From contig NC_087384.1 in assembly GCF_963675165.1 (NCBI RefSeq), positions 1,448,501-1,512,500 on the forward strand: 64,000 bases of DNA, read 5' to 3'. Below are positions 1 to 11,374 of this stretch, in pieces. Within the stretch, counting starts at the first letter, position 1, and every line of letters begins with the position of its first letter. The notes beneath the pieces were generated by a model. It was not told the DNA's origin, searched no databases, and saw only the letters and a list, made by a program, of their open reading frames with translations. This stretch comes from Halichondria panicea (Eukaryota; Porifera; Demospongiae; Suberitida; Halichondriidae). The translations under genes were made by a program, and so were the position numbers.

Positions 1-159
1 ATAAATGCACTACTTTAAAACCGAACAAAACAATACTATAATACGGCAACACTACATCGATCAGCTAACACTACGTGAAACTTGATTGCTGTAACAGCTT
101 TTATGTTTTACGTAAACTACGTAGCTACAGGTTCATAGTTCATAGTCACTGTTCTTCCA

Positions 160-310
160 GGGGGAGCGCTCTAATAACCATGACGATGATCTTTTAAATT
201 GTTCTTGGATCTTGCTGAGAATGCACGTGGCTTAGAGCAATTTGAAGCAGGTCTAGTACGACGGCGGGTTGAAATAGGTTGAGGGCTAGACTCCTGTTGA
301 CAAAGGTAAG
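160..310 (-). pseudogene. Arg/Ser-rich tail remnant of Cys-rich secreted protein gene
   Basis: On the minus strand this stretch reads, from about 287 down to the TAG near 165, as an Arg/Ser-rich peptide containing QESSPQPISTRRR and ending in HRHGY. It matches the C-terminal tail of the paralogue at 34.9-35.4 kb, which ends RDTRRRGY. It lies after the TAA at 311 that closes the Cys-rich reading frame of the neighbouring gene, so it is either a lost tail or a further exon. A CAACAG just before QESS could serve as acceptor, but I see no convincing donor. Confidence 0.5.
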
Positions 311-614
311 TTATTGGAGGAGGAGTTCCTTCCAGTCCTCCATGGTGACTATGAATAAATGTGCTATCCCTATCACTCCATAGAAACGTGTGTTAGTGTT
401 CACACAGCACTTAAAAAAGTGATATTGTTCACATGTTTCGACGCTCTCACACTTAGGGCAGCTCCAGTTAGTAGAAGAGTAAGAGCGGCATTTTGCCTGA
501 GTCTCGATCACCTGTGGAGGAGAAGTGATAGAATCATTAAGTTGAAGTGGATTCACTTACTAGCATGAACAAGGCAATCACAAGAAGCACTCCAGTAGCA
601 AGATTCTTCGACAT
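311..614 (-). CDS. Small secreted Cys-rich protein, copy A
   Basis: Two exons: 614-561 and 511-311, separated by a 49-bp intron (GTAAGT donor, CCACAG acceptor). Exon 1 encodes exactly a signal peptide, MSKNLATGVLLVIALFML, and ends in phase 0. Exon 2 starts with GTG (Val) and encodes the mature part with a six-cysteine framework C-x9-C-x2-C-x5-C-x7-CC. The spliced product is about 84 residues. The same exon plan and spacing recur at 35.7-37.6 kb, which supports the model. Compared with those copies the Ser/Arg-rich tail is missing from the frame and follows the stop as non-coding sequence, so this copy may be shortened or decaying. I do not recognise the family; export and a disulfide-rich fold are inferred, and the function is unknown (an antimicrobial or matrix role would be speculation). 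Confidence 0.6.
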
Positions 615-2584
615 TGCTTTTCAGGTTTTAAGCATGTACATTGAACTTGGTTAGGTGAACTATTGAAATGAGCGTAACAGTATTTTGTCCCTTGGCAATA
701 ACTTGGCCACAATCAAATTTTAACAATTTAATATGAGTATTTACAACAGCTGTTTCATTTACTGCAGCGACGACATTCTAACCTCTTAATAGGGTATGTG
801 CAGGAGGGTGTTTTCAAGGGTCATATTGTTCAGTAAATAGTTTAGTTAAAGAAAGTTTCATGCGGCGGAGGATTGTAGTAAAGTTTTCCAGAAACTATTG
901 ATTAAATGTAGCTTAATGTAGTTAAACGTAGTTAACGAGGAAATACACTAACCGCGGCCTTACCTCGAATCACACAGTCGTAGATGTGGCTTCCGGTCAC
1001 ATGCGTGCCTACCGTACATGCGCATCCATGGTTCCACGTGCTAAAGTACAGCCACTGTCAGCGAGCCACAGACAAATTGGCTGCTCAAATCTTATGCCTC
1101 CCATTCACGGAGGTTAGGACCTATATTTTCTATTTTCCATCCGACGATATTGATATACCGGTTGGGGGGCTGAATGAGGGCCCCCAACACTTACGTGCTT
1201 AATGCTAATCGCAGGGGCCCCTCTCTCAGTACTCCCCCAAAACCTAACCGCAGTCACGTGACCCCTAACCTCTAGTGTGACAGGGCACGTGACATCTGCT
1301 TAGATCGGTACTGCCAAAAGATAGTAATATCCTCGCCTAGGATATGACGCATTCCTAGATCGCAGTCATTTACTACAATCTGTATGACCATAGTTAAATA
1401 GCTATAGACTAGAACATTTGCATGCAGTGATTATTGTGCATGTATTTCTGTGAATATTGATATTATAATTATGACCTTAATTGAGTCAAACTGCATACTA
1501 TACATATCATGACATTGTATTTTGGTAATGGGAGTTTAAATTTGGCGATTTAGCGGATTTTACTGCATGAAGATTGTTAAATTTAAAACCTTAAAATTAA
1601 AGTTTTCTAGTGGACACAACATCATAGTACGTAGCCACGCCAGAGACGCCAAATTAAAAAACACCTGCTTATTGATTGCTATACACACATCCCCAAACTT
1701 TGTCCAAATAATTATCAAAAAGTAAGAGGCCCATTAAACTGCCAAATGTATAGCCGGGTGTTAGCCTATCAATTACAGTATCAAGTTGCAGCTGTCCCCT
1801 ATATGTTGTCGTAGCTAGCATGCAGTTCTATTAGCCATGCAGTCGATTATTGTTTTGATCGAAGTTAGCGTTTATGCAACTCTCTTTCTGACAAGGAAGG
1901 TTTGCTCACTGGATTATTTTCCAGAAAGTTGTTGCTTAACCCTTTGCCATTGTCTGTGAGAGGACTATATTTCTGCTTTCCAGCTCTCCTGTGGGAGATA
2001 TCTTGTCTGTTAATTGATTGGCCTGAACAACATTGATGCTGACTCATTCACATAATAATTATTATAATTATTAGCTTGTTGCCTTTTGACCTCTGAGATA
2101 CGCAGTATATGGCATTTAGTATAATGTATATGACATTTTATAAAGTATATAGGGCCAATAATTATATGGCATAATGCACTGCATGGGGCAAGTGACCTTT
2201 TTATGCCTGACCCCCCTCTAATCTTCCATCCAATACTTAGATTCTATATATCATAGTGACACATTCAGAAAAAAAAAAAACTACCAAATTATTATTATGT
2301 ATGCAGCAAGTGGTTGGTTTCTATATGCAGCAAATGGTTCAATTACATGGCAATTCGTGCCACAAGCAGTTTATTGGCCCTTGTAGTAGTGATCGCACAA
2401 TACGATCAGTTAATCACTGCATGCATGGAGGAGCTAGAGGTATTGTCTTAGCAACCAATGGTGATAACAACTCACAAAGCATTTTTTTAAGAGTATAGAA
2501 AAGTTTTGACAATTACAATCGTGGCAATGCATCATGGATTGGAAAATATACCGTGTAATTATAGCGGGTAATTTTCGTTATCGG
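615..2584. other. Intergenic, no gene recognised
   Basis: AT-rich spacer with only short, unsupported open frames. A short GC-rich inverted repeat lies near 1162-1190 (GGGGGGCTGAATGAGGGCCCCC). No domain, RNA gene or clear transposon end was seen. Confidence 0.5.
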
Positions 2585-2799
2585 GCCAATAAACAGCTTG
2601 TATGTGGCACTCATAGCCATGTAATATTAAACTTACTTTGGCAATACATGTATTTGCATAGCACTACCTCAAAACCACACAATTGCAAGACAATTGTATT
2701 GCAATACATATGCAATAGATCTACATATATATACTATACATCAGTTATAACAGCACTCCTCAAGTTTCGTATAAACTACTTAGTACAGATTCATCGTTC

Positions 2800-2885
2800 A
2801 TAGTCACAGGGAGCTCTAAACCGCGATAAAGAGTATTCGTGCATGGACCTCAATGGAGATGCAGCATGTGATTTGGATTTTATGA
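2800..2885 (-). pseudogene. Tail remnant of Cys-rich secreted protein family
   Basis: The sequence around CAGGGAGCTCTAAACC and GGACCTCAATGGAGATG aligns with the last part of the Arg/Ser-rich exon of the family member at 34.9 kb (CAGGGAACTCTAATAACC, GGACCTCGATGGAGATG). Only the 3' end of the coding region and its flank survive. No reading frame is kept. Confidence 0.5.
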
Positions 2886-3219
2886 ATCAAATACATTATT
2901 ATCATGATAACAAACCGTCCCATGATTATTACTTTTACAGGTGCTTTGCATTGGAAAAGCAATCGCGATTCCCAAACAGTTTCAACTCTATATATTATAC
3001 TGTTTGCAAGTAGAGCTTGCTATGAATAAAATACAGTGTGTATTAGTTTCTGTTACTTTTCACTTGTGGGTGTTTAGTTAGTTTTGGAAACCTTCCTTAT
3101 CCGTTTTGTAATAATTATATTGGGTGTTTCTACATAATACAGGTCGTTTGGTATATTTAAGATGACTGCATAATAAGTGACTAGTCAACTGAGTCTTTGG
3201 AAAATCAATTGAATGAATA

Positions 3220-3786
3220 ATGAAATATCTCATTATTTTTTCCCTCGCTATTGTGTTTTTGTTCAGAGTTGAAGCCCAGCAAATCAACCAAAGGCTTTTA
3301 AATGCTATACGACATGTAGAGTCCGGTGGAGATAATTGTGCAATTGGTGACAAACAATTTAGCAACAAAGCTTTGGGCCCATACCAAATTCGCAAGCCCT
3401 ACTACGATGATGCTGTTCAATTCAACCCAAGCCTACGCAGTGGTGGTTGAAGCTTTCAAAATGTCTGGGGCGTTGGGAGTGAGAGATATTCCGAAGATGT
3501 TATCAGGAGCTACATGAAGAGGTACGCTACAGCTAAAAGGCTTGGTCATCGCCCAACTAATGAAGATATTGCTTGAATCCATAATGGCGGTCCAAATGGT
3601 TATAAAAATCTGAAGACTGACAATTACTGGAAAAAAGTTCGGCAAGCTTTGTACTCTAACAGTGCATGGTGGTCATGTAAGCAGCTGTCTGAGTAAGTGC
3701 AATCCAGGAGAGTGTTGTCAAGGGTCATATTGTACTTGTCTCAATAAATGGTTTAAGAAAGTTTCTTGTGGCAAAGGATGGTGGTA
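3220..3786 (+). pseudogene. i-type lysozyme pseudogene
   Basis: Very close paralogue of the intact gene at 32,678-33,241. The signal peptide (MKYLIIFSLAIVFLFRVEA) and the first catalytic segment (HVESG, GPYQI) are preserved, but two CGA arginine codons have become TGA stops, at 3448-3450 (residue 77) and 3574-3576 (residue 119). A 4-bp insertion (GCAT) near 3664 then shifts the frame before the Cys-rich C-terminus. The stop of the original frame would be the TAA at 3784-3786. Both nonsense changes are C-to-T at CpG, as expected from deamination of methylated cytosine. Alternative explanations such as stop readthrough or editing would not repair the frameshift, so I call it dead. Confidence 0.85.
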
Positions 3787-3992
3787 AAGTTTTCCTGAAG
3801 CTATTGGCTGGACTTGAATTGAACATTTTGCAAGCAGTAATTTTGTATGTGCATGTAGTATAGTCAATTGTATTTCTGTGCAAGTAATTATGAATGACCT
3901 CAACAAAATAATATATTTACTTTATATCCCGTTGCTACGTTGTTGCCAAGTGCAATATGAAGCATATTGCACTGCTGAAAGTCATATTGCAC

Positions 3993-4027
3993 CATAGATA
4001 GAAGAAGGAATCCTTCTTCTATCTATG
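3993..4027. repeat. Perfect 17-bp-arm palindrome at the 5' edge of the retrotransposon
   Basis: CATAGATAGAAGAAGGA (3993-4009), one central A, then its exact reverse complement (4011-4027). It sits precisely where the reverse-transcriptase reading frame begins, so it may mark the insertion or truncation junction of the element rather than a regulatory site. Confidence 0.8.
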
Positions 4028-6226
4028 ATTGCACTGACCTCAAAACGCCCTTCGAATGATCTGTGCCACTCCATCGCCATCTCTGCCCAGAGACTTTGCA
4101 CCAGTCTGATAGATCCATCCACCACTGCCCCTCTACTAGCATGTCGTCTAATAGCCCTCAATAAAAATCCGGGCGTACGCCCTATAGGTATAGGAGACAC
4201 GGCAAGGCGGATCATGGCCAAGGCAATCTTGACAATTACTAGACAGGATGTACAGGAAACCACTGGTTCAGTACAACTCTGCGCTGGACAAATTTCGGGC
4301 ATTGAGGCTGCGGTACACGCAGCTACTACACTCTTCCAACAAGACGACACAGAGGCTATCCTGCTTGTGGACGCAAGCAATGCGTTCAACGCACTCAACC
4401 GCCTTGTGCCCCTGCACAACATCCGTCGTCTCTGTCCCCCACTGGCCACAGTTTTGATCAATACGTACAGGGTACCAACTGAACTATTTGTTGATGGTGA
4501 CGTGCTCTACTCCTGTGAAGGCACCACTCAAGGGGACCCCCTAGCTATGCCCATGTACGCATTGGCTACAGTACCCATCATCAAGAGATTACATTCCCTC
4601 TCCGAAGACATTGATCAGGTGTGGTATGCGGATGACGCCGCTGCAGCAGGGAAAATTGTCAGATTACAGGAATGGTGGACCAATCTTTCTACACTAGGTC
4701 CCAAGTTTGGATACTTTCCAAACCCCCAAAAAACATGGCTTGTCACCAAAGAGAAGCACCTTTCCTCAGCTACAACCCCTCTTTGCTAACACTGGAGTGC
4801 AAGTCACCTCGGAGGGCAGACCATACCTAGGGGCCGCACTTGGCACTGAAGAATTTGTCACCTCACACGTGCAAGACAAAGTTGGAATGTGGTCTAAGGT
4901 TCTGGATAAGCTAACTGTGGTCGCAGAAACACAACCACATGCTGCTCATGCTGCTTTCACTCACGGTCTCTCCAACAAATGGTCATACCTCACACGTACC
5001 ATCCAAGGCATTGGAAACCTCCTAGAACCGCTGGAATCAACAATCAGAATGAAACTTTTACCCACCCTGACGGGTCAACCACCCCCATCCGACGAAATGC
5101 GTGACCTCCTAGCCCTACCAGCGAGATTGGGCGGTATAGCAATAAGCAACCCCACTGCTGTGGCTGAGGCAGAATTCTCCGCTTCCACCAAAGTTGCTGG
5201 CCCCCTTAAGAACACCATCCTCCAACAAAGCTTCGAGTATGCCACAGAAGTAGCCGAGGCTCAAGTGAAAGCCAGGAATGAGGTCCGCCGATCAAATCGG
5301 GAACACTGTAAACATACAGCGGACACCCTGAAGCAATCCCTTTCTACCACTCTAAAAAGATCTATGGACTTAGCACAAGAGAAAGGCGCTTCTAACTGGC
5401 TCACCTCCCTCCCCATCCAAGAATTTGGATTTGCCTTACATAAAGGAGCTTTTCGAGATGCCCTCTCACTTCGCTACAGTTGGCAACCATCAGGAGTCCC
5501 CTCATCTTGTGCATGCGGCAAACAATTCTCAGTCGATCACGCTCTGTCATGCCCTAAGGGCGGTTTTACCATCACCAGGCACAATGAAATAAGGGATTTA
5601 ACGGCCAACCTACTCACTGAAATTTGCAGTGACGTCTGTGTAGAGCCTGAACTACAACCTGTAAGTGGTGAAGAACTAATCGGGCTGTCAGCAAATGTCC
5701 AAGACGGTGCCAGATTAGACATTGCGTGTAATGGCTTCTGGGGTGGGCGCTTTGAACGTACATATCTAGATGTACGAGTGTTTAATCCCCATGCAAAATC
5801 AAACCAACACACCAACTGCTACAGGAAGCATGAACTTGAAAAGAAAAGACAATACGAACAACGCGTCAGAGATATCGAACACGCCTCATTCACTCCTTTG
5901 GTGATGTCAGCCACAGGTGGTATGGCCAACCAGGCCACTGTGTTCTACAAAAGGCTTGCCTCAAACTTGGCAATCAAATCTAATGAAAGCTACAGTAGAA
6001 CACTGTCCTGGCTAAGGAGCAGAATTACTTTCTCTCTCCTACGCTCTGCCATTCAGTGCATCAGAGGATCCCGCTCCAGTCGTGGACAGCCAGCCAGGTC
6101 CCAGAATCACCCCTCAGCGGACCTGGCCAACTCGGAACTAAACTTCAATGAATAAATACATGGTTTTAACTTTTACATGACTTTAGTTTTTTCATTACAT
6201 TAACCCTGTCCTCAAAAAAAAAAAAA
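4011..6226 (+). mobile_element. 5'-truncated non-LTR retrotransposon with poly(A) tail
   Basis: The element contains a reverse transcriptase followed by a C-terminal zinc-finger/nuclease-like region, a short 3' UTR and an A-run at about 6214-6226. There is no terminal repeat. The 5' end is cut inside the reverse-transcriptase N-terminus, as is usual for target-primed insertions. Any target-site duplication could not be identified by eye. The CCHC-like motif and downstream Asp pair suggest a restriction-like endonuclease group (as in R2-type or HERO elements), but exact clade assignment needs a tree. Confidence 0.75.
4025..6155 (+). pseudogene. Reverse transcriptase / restriction-like endonuclease polyprotein, frameshifted
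   Basis: Two overlapping frames make one protein: the first (4025-4789) carries reverse-transcriptase motifs GVRPIG, LLVDASNAFN (motif A), TTQGDPLAMP (motif B) and YADD (motif C). The second frame carries the rest, from about 4780 to 6155. A single-base shift near 4765-4785, in the segment after KEKHL, separates them. The C-terminal part has a cysteine-histidine motif C-x-C-x7-H-x3-C followed by RHNEI, then RLDIA and YLDVRVF, whose aspartates resemble a PD-(D/E)XK endonuclease core. The catalytic residues are intact, so this is a fairly young copy. Frameshift plus 5' truncation make it non-functional as read. No ORF1 or N-terminal DNA-binding region is visible. Confidence 0.75.
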
Positions 6227-8237
6227 TTAGACAGACAATTAAATTAAAAGTAAATTAATACGCATGAGAAATAACAAGTATCAAAGTATGTCCAGCCATG
6301 CAGGAATGATTGTTCAGCACTGCTGAAGTTTCTTCTTGCAACCATGCAGGTTTTAAAATTGTCCAAGATTCATTTTGTGGAAGATTCTGTGTTCCTAGAT
6401 CGACCTAGTCCTCGACATCGTGATGCATGTCAATTCTGCTTCACCGTAGCACTAGAAGTGGCTCTTTTTGCTGGGGGCATGAGCTGTTTTGCAGCAGTGT
6501 AGAAGCGAGCTTTCTTGGCTTGGTTATGAGGCCGAGCGTAGACCAGCAGCTAATACCATGTATTCACTGAGTAGTGGGGTGGGGCTGTTTCTTTGCAGCA
6601 GTAAGTGGGGCGGGGCTGTTTTGCAGCACCAGAAGTGGGGTGGGGCTGTTTTGCAGATTTCAGTTGAAACTCCAACAATTTTGTGTCAAGCCATTCGTCG
6701 GTCATGCCAATCTTATACGCTGCAGATACTGGCGTCTAGAAGAGAGAAGAGATGGAGCTGTGTGAATTTCTTATATCACACTTAGTGTTTTACACTCTTG
6801 CATTACGTAACCTCCAGCATTATTGCAGCATCCTCATGCACCAGCATTAAAACCTGTTAGCTATTATGTTATTTTTATTGCTAATTATGAAGCGGAAAAA
6901 CCCTATTGTGAAAAGTGAAAAAGCTAGCTAGCTTCAAGCGATAAATCATGACTATGGTTACATCACCAGCTGGTTATATCACCAGCAATTATGCACATGA
7001 TCAATCAACATTATTTGGTGTATTCAGCTACTGAATATTGATTGATTTCAGCAATATTTGCATAGCAGAGTATTGCAATAATTATAGATCTATATCAGCT
7101 AACAGCTTTCAAATTAATTTGTGTACACCAGGATTGCAATGCACTCCTGACTACATATATAGCTATATATACATGCAGGTCCATAGTTCAGTTATTGTTC
7201 CTGGGGGAGCTCTAATAACCACGACAACGATGATCTTTTGAATTGTCCTTGAATCTTGCTGGTCGAGAATTAATACATGCAGTTGAAGTAACAACGTAAA
7301 TGGTGTAAGTGGGACAATTAAATTTATAGCTGCAAGAAAATTAGGTCAATAAAATGCAATTAGACACAATTAATGTACATTGCAGTCACCCTGCGTTTTT
7401 GATACCGTCTTTGGTAAAGCCAGTTTCCCCTCGAGTATACCAGCTCTGTTGACACAAGGGGACCATGCAAAAATAATAATGCCAATAGTCCAAAGCGAAC
7501 CCTCCGGGATGATCAAGGCATCAAGATCCTGCAGGGAGAGGTACGGGAAACCACAATTGCAGGCTAAAAGAGTATAATTATATGACTGACTCGTTCTATC
7601 TTACTCAACTTTCTCACTGATATTCATAACAATCCAAGCCCTAGTTTTAGTTCATATCACCCATACATGTATAAAAAGCAAAGCACAGTAACTTAGCTTG
7701 TGATCAAAGCAATCCAGAGCTCTGTAATAGTCTGTATATGGCATGGCATGTTGCATCACTACCATAGCAACCATATATTGCACTGCAATGTGCAATATAT
7801 GGCATGTTGCACTGTGTGTAAATGCAGTGGATGAAATCTGCTTTTGGACGCCCACCTGATAACTCATTTAGTCCCTTTTATATGCTACTTCCTTTTGCTT
7901 GTTCTGTTACACGTTGTAAGTGTAAGGTCGTACGTATACATGATCAACAGATATGAGGTACTGTACACTATATAATAAAGATGTCATAATTATAGGGAGA
8001 ATGCTATGCATGTATTTATAGATTATATACCCTAAAGTATAATTTTAAGCCAGTCAAGGTTAATTGTCAATTATAACGAAGGAGGTATATATATACGGTA
8101 GTATACCACTGTGCAAGCATGGTAAATCCAGACAATCACGCAGAGAGTTGGCATAACTATTTCAAAACACATGTATAATTCATGTGTACAAAACACAACG
8201 TACACGATAAATAACTACACGGTATATAGTGACAAAG
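6227..8237. other. Intergenic with short repeats and a gene-tail remnant
   Basis: No gene recognised. Around 6570-6660 a GTGGGG(C/T)GGGGCTGTTTTGCAG motif repeats about three times. At about 7190-7265 a minus-strand remnant matches the 3' end of the Cys-rich family (GGGGGAGCTCTAATAACCACGAC). At 7760-7815 there is a short run of GCATGTTGCA/GCAATATATGG repeats. The rest is AT-rich. Confidence 0.45.
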
Positions 8238-10110
8238 CTAATCTGAGGGTTCTGTTCTAATATCTCTACAGTCCATAGAGTGCTGTATTGCATGCATCTC
8301 CTCACAGTTCCTGTACATGGAGGCAATAAAGAAGGAGTTAGTGGACGGCGATCAGTAGGTTATCAATGACCGGCATAAGTGTAGGACATAATGATAGTAT
8401 ATACCGTATGAGCAAGAGAATGGTGCAAATTTTCGCTATTTGGCCCTCAGCAGAAGTTTTCGTGGGTTCTAATATTTGTGTTTCAATGCAAGGAAACTAC
8501 ACCCACCAATAGCTTTGCATGTGAAATACCGTTTCATGGGAGTTTTCCCAGTTTTAATTTTCGTGTCTGCCTGTCCTCGAAAAACACGAAATTTTGCACC
8601 TCACGAAATTTTCCCGCTATACGGTAGTAGGCTATAGACACATGCACACACTGACAGAATATGTAAACTTGGTAGCATTTAAATACCGCTAATAATTATA
8701 GTAGCTTGACATAAACTCACCTCTTCAAGTACTGACAGATTTGGTTAGCAATCTCCTCTTTTTTTAGTTCTACCAACATCTCCAGAAGGGCCCTGAATGT
8801 CGCTTGTGAGAGCTTCCTTCTTTTCCAGATTTTCAAGCACTCAATCATAGCTAGTTGAGTATTTAACTTTTTGCTGACATCGTTTTGCTCGCCAGGAGAT
8901 AATTCCATCGCATCGACATAAAGCTCGACAATATCAAACTTTGCGGCCAAAAATGGTATGTCTTTTTGCTGGATTTCACGGTTTATTTGGGAAGTAGAGA
9001 GTTGGCATTTGTTCATCATCTGTTGAAGAACTGTACTCACTGGTTGAGCAGGTGATCCTACAGATGGAATGAAAAGTAACACGCCCATTATTATATATAC
9101 AGCTATATGAGTGCTAATAAAACACATGTACATGCATGTACACGTGTGTATATACATTATATACATCACGACACCAAAGAACACACCTTGCGGATATGCT
9201 AAACATACACGTTTGGTACTGGATGTCTCTCTTCTGAACAGTTCCTGAGCATTCTCCAAAATCTGGGATATAAAATAGTACATTCTGTACTTATTTATAC
9301 AACTCTATAAAATTCACAATACTAGTTTCTACGTAATTATTACTAGGACATTCACCAACGAACACACCTTTTGGAGATAATAACTGTGTGCGTTTTGCAC
9401 TCGACGATTCCACAACCAATAGTAGTCTCTTCTGACCAGCTGGTCTTGAGTATTCTCCTGTGGCTGTAATGTGAATAATAATAATACAGATATAGATAAA
9501 CACCGACACTAAACGTACTGAGCTCATCTTTGTAGAGAGCTCTGTAGACGGTGAGGACCACTTTCCCAGCCTCCTTCACCTCACACTGGTAGTAGTCCAG
9601 GTCCTCCTCACTCACACTCTGGAAGGTCAGAATGTTGGGCTTGAAGTGATGAGTTGGAGGTTGTGTGTCTTCATCTCCCACTTTGCTCCAATTGAAAGAG
9701 AATCTCTCCAGAGACTGTCTCTTCATGAACCGGAGAACTCCCAAGCTAGCACTCTGACCAATGGAGCCAGCCTGCATGGAAGGCAAAGTACATGTACTAT
9801 AGTTTAATGTTCATGCATATACAGGGCATGTCAATCGATGTGAGAGGTTTGTTTGCTTAATATTTGCTGCGGGTGCTATGCAACAGCATCATGCCGTGTT
9901 GATCTTAAGAGTACAATGTCATATAATAATTATACTGATATATATATATACATTATACTTGTTAAATACCTTTCCAAGCCAAACCATTTGAGTCTTCCTC
10001 AGGGTAACAGGTTTCTTGGAGCTTTCACAAAGGAATCTGACTTCTGATTGAAGCGAAAGCGAACAAAGATTGTTGACATTGGGCTCTTCTGAGTGCTGAG
10101 GACAGTGGCA
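8238..10110 (-). CDS. Ig-like plus death-domain C-terminal half of a Roco protein
   Basis: Exons read by splice signals: 10110-9970, 9771-9519, 9463-9368 and 9057-8721 join in frame; a possible last exon is 8310-8238. The first encodes the post-COR linker (CHCPQH, then QMVWLGK). The second encodes an Ig-like domain with FNWSKVG, a VSEEDLDYYQC core and a Val-rich final strand; the usual first cysteine is not seen. The fourth is a death domain of about 95 residues (INREI through ICQYL). The death-domain exon either stops at TGA after LKR or splices at the overlapping GTGAGT to the short terminal exon. A related exon at 9262-9187 has an incompatible phase and may be an alternative or dead duplicate. 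Death domains mediate homotypic signalling contacts, so an intracellular innate-signalling role is inferred. Joining to the upstream COR-B segment is unresolved. Confidence 0.6.
8404..8624. mobile_element. CCGTATAGCGGG-family MITE, copy 1
   Basis: Terminal inverted repeats of the type CCGTATAGCGGGAAAATTTCG, with TA on both sides (402-403 and 625-626), as for Tc1/mariner-type insertions. The left end is diverged and the right end is canonical (CCCGCTATACGG). The interior repeats short TTTTCGTG/CACGAAA motifs. Relatives lie at 28,413, 41,846 and 56,462. Confidence 0.7.
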
Positions 10111-10134
10111 CTGAAAAGCAATTTGTGGAACTAT

Positions 10135-11370
10135 TCACTTAATAATATAAAGCCTGCTAAGAATGTACAGAATAACAGAACAAATGTATGCACAAATCTC
10201 ATTGACAGACATTTTCGATTTTTCTGAACAAATTCTTATTTCATAGTATCTTTCACGAGAAATAATAGTCGCTTGCTGTATCCCATCAATACTAAATGAA
10301 ACACAATTTCGCTTGACACCATCTTCAACTAACTCCCATGTCAATCCAAGAATTCCATGAGGGCCTTGGGAAACAAGTCGAGTGATTAGACCACAAAAAG
10401 CTCCTGTTGGAACGTAACTACAGTTGAATGTGATGAGTAATGGCTCTGGGTTGTTGGCATCTGGTGGAGGTGGGTTGGTCAGCTCGTCTTTAGAAGCACA
10501 CTCCAAGATAGCCGGCATTAATTAAATAGGTGATTCGAGATTTGCTTGGATCATTTACATCTTTGAACAATATCAGAGAGAAGGTTAAGATGTTGAAGAA
10601 GTGAAATAAGAGAACCTTGGCTGGGATAAGTTCGTTGTTTTCCAACTTTTTGCTAACTTGTGCAGTTTTGCAATACATTTTGATGGCTTCAGCTGAATAT
10701 TGACCCTTTTTAATCAACTCTTCTCGCTCATACTCAGTGACATGGCCTTCAGAATGAAGTACACGCAAAGAAGGAACAATCAGCTGACTGATGCTATCGA
10801 AGATTACTTGAGGAGAGCAGATTACACGATTCTTGAGCCACTTTTTCTTATCATTTGAAACGCTTGTGTAATGCATGACAGTGCCAACGCAGTCGTGAAG
10901 ATATCGCAAACAAAATTTCGTTTCATTTTCATCCATTTCTAGCTTCATCCCTAACTCTAGACAATCTTCAACACTGGCAATCTTGTATTCCCTTCGGAGA
11001 ATGAGTCCAAATAAAAGCCATTTTGGTCTAATCGGTAACGAAGTGTTCTTGAAACGTGTTTGAAAGATTTCACTCAACAATTTATGAAGAGGGGCTATAT
11101 GTCCGAGAGCTCAGTTCCAGTGTAGTTGTCCACGGTAAACAGTGAACTACATGTAGTAGCTCCAGGACAAATTATTATTGTAATAAGTGCTCAGGGCTGG
11201 GAGCATTTCTAAAAAGCCTGGCTGACCACCAATATCATTAATGTTCAAAAATGTCCCCAAAGAGGTTAGAATATTCTCCACGTTTGATCAAATTTTGGAA
11301 TCGGCTGACAACATCAATAATTCTGCAAGCCTTTGTTTCGTCATCCAAAGTCTCAACTTCATCAACTCGT
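10135..11370 (-). pseudogene. Damaged Roc-COR (Roco) N-terminal half
   Basis: Reading leftwards: at about 11370-11170 is a Roc GTPase fragment with the G3 motif NDIGGQPGFLEMLPAL, needing a 1-nt frame change at the T-run just before it. G1 is not found, and the G4/G5 part is missing. From 11095 to about 10530 is a COR-A-like segment (LLSEIF, PKWLLFG, NRVICSPQVIFDSI). From 10518 to about 10205 is the COR-B-like segment (PAILECAS, LLITFNCSYVPTGAFCGLI, YYEIRI). COR-A and COR-B are in different frames, with an in-frame TAA just upstream of PAIL. Roco proteins are GTP-regulated scaffolds such as MFHAS1 and LRRK relatives. The lesions suggest a pseudogene, but unrecognised introns or assembly errors could also explain them. 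Upstream sequence ends in a tandem repeat, so the true 5' exons are absent. Confidence 0.6.
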
Positions 11371-11374
11371 GAAT

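Larger units (their letters stand above)
2585..3910 (+). repeat. Segmental duplication, copy 1 (partner about 30.69-33.36 kb)
   Basis: Starting near GGCCAATAAACAGCTTG at 2585, this block is colinear with the region beginning at about 30,688. It holds a decayed tail fragment of the Cys-rich gene family (about 2800-2880) and then an i-type lysozyme gene. Copy 2 carries extra insertions, including a 347-bp hAT-like element and a 421-bp MITE, which explains its greater length. Copy 1 of the lysozyme is broken and copy 2 is intact. Confidence 0.7.

Noticed and set aside
3450-3786. Stop-codon readthrough or editing to rescue the first lysozyme
   Set aside because: A 4-bp insertion later in the gene would still destroy the Cys-rich C-terminus, so decay is the simpler explanation.
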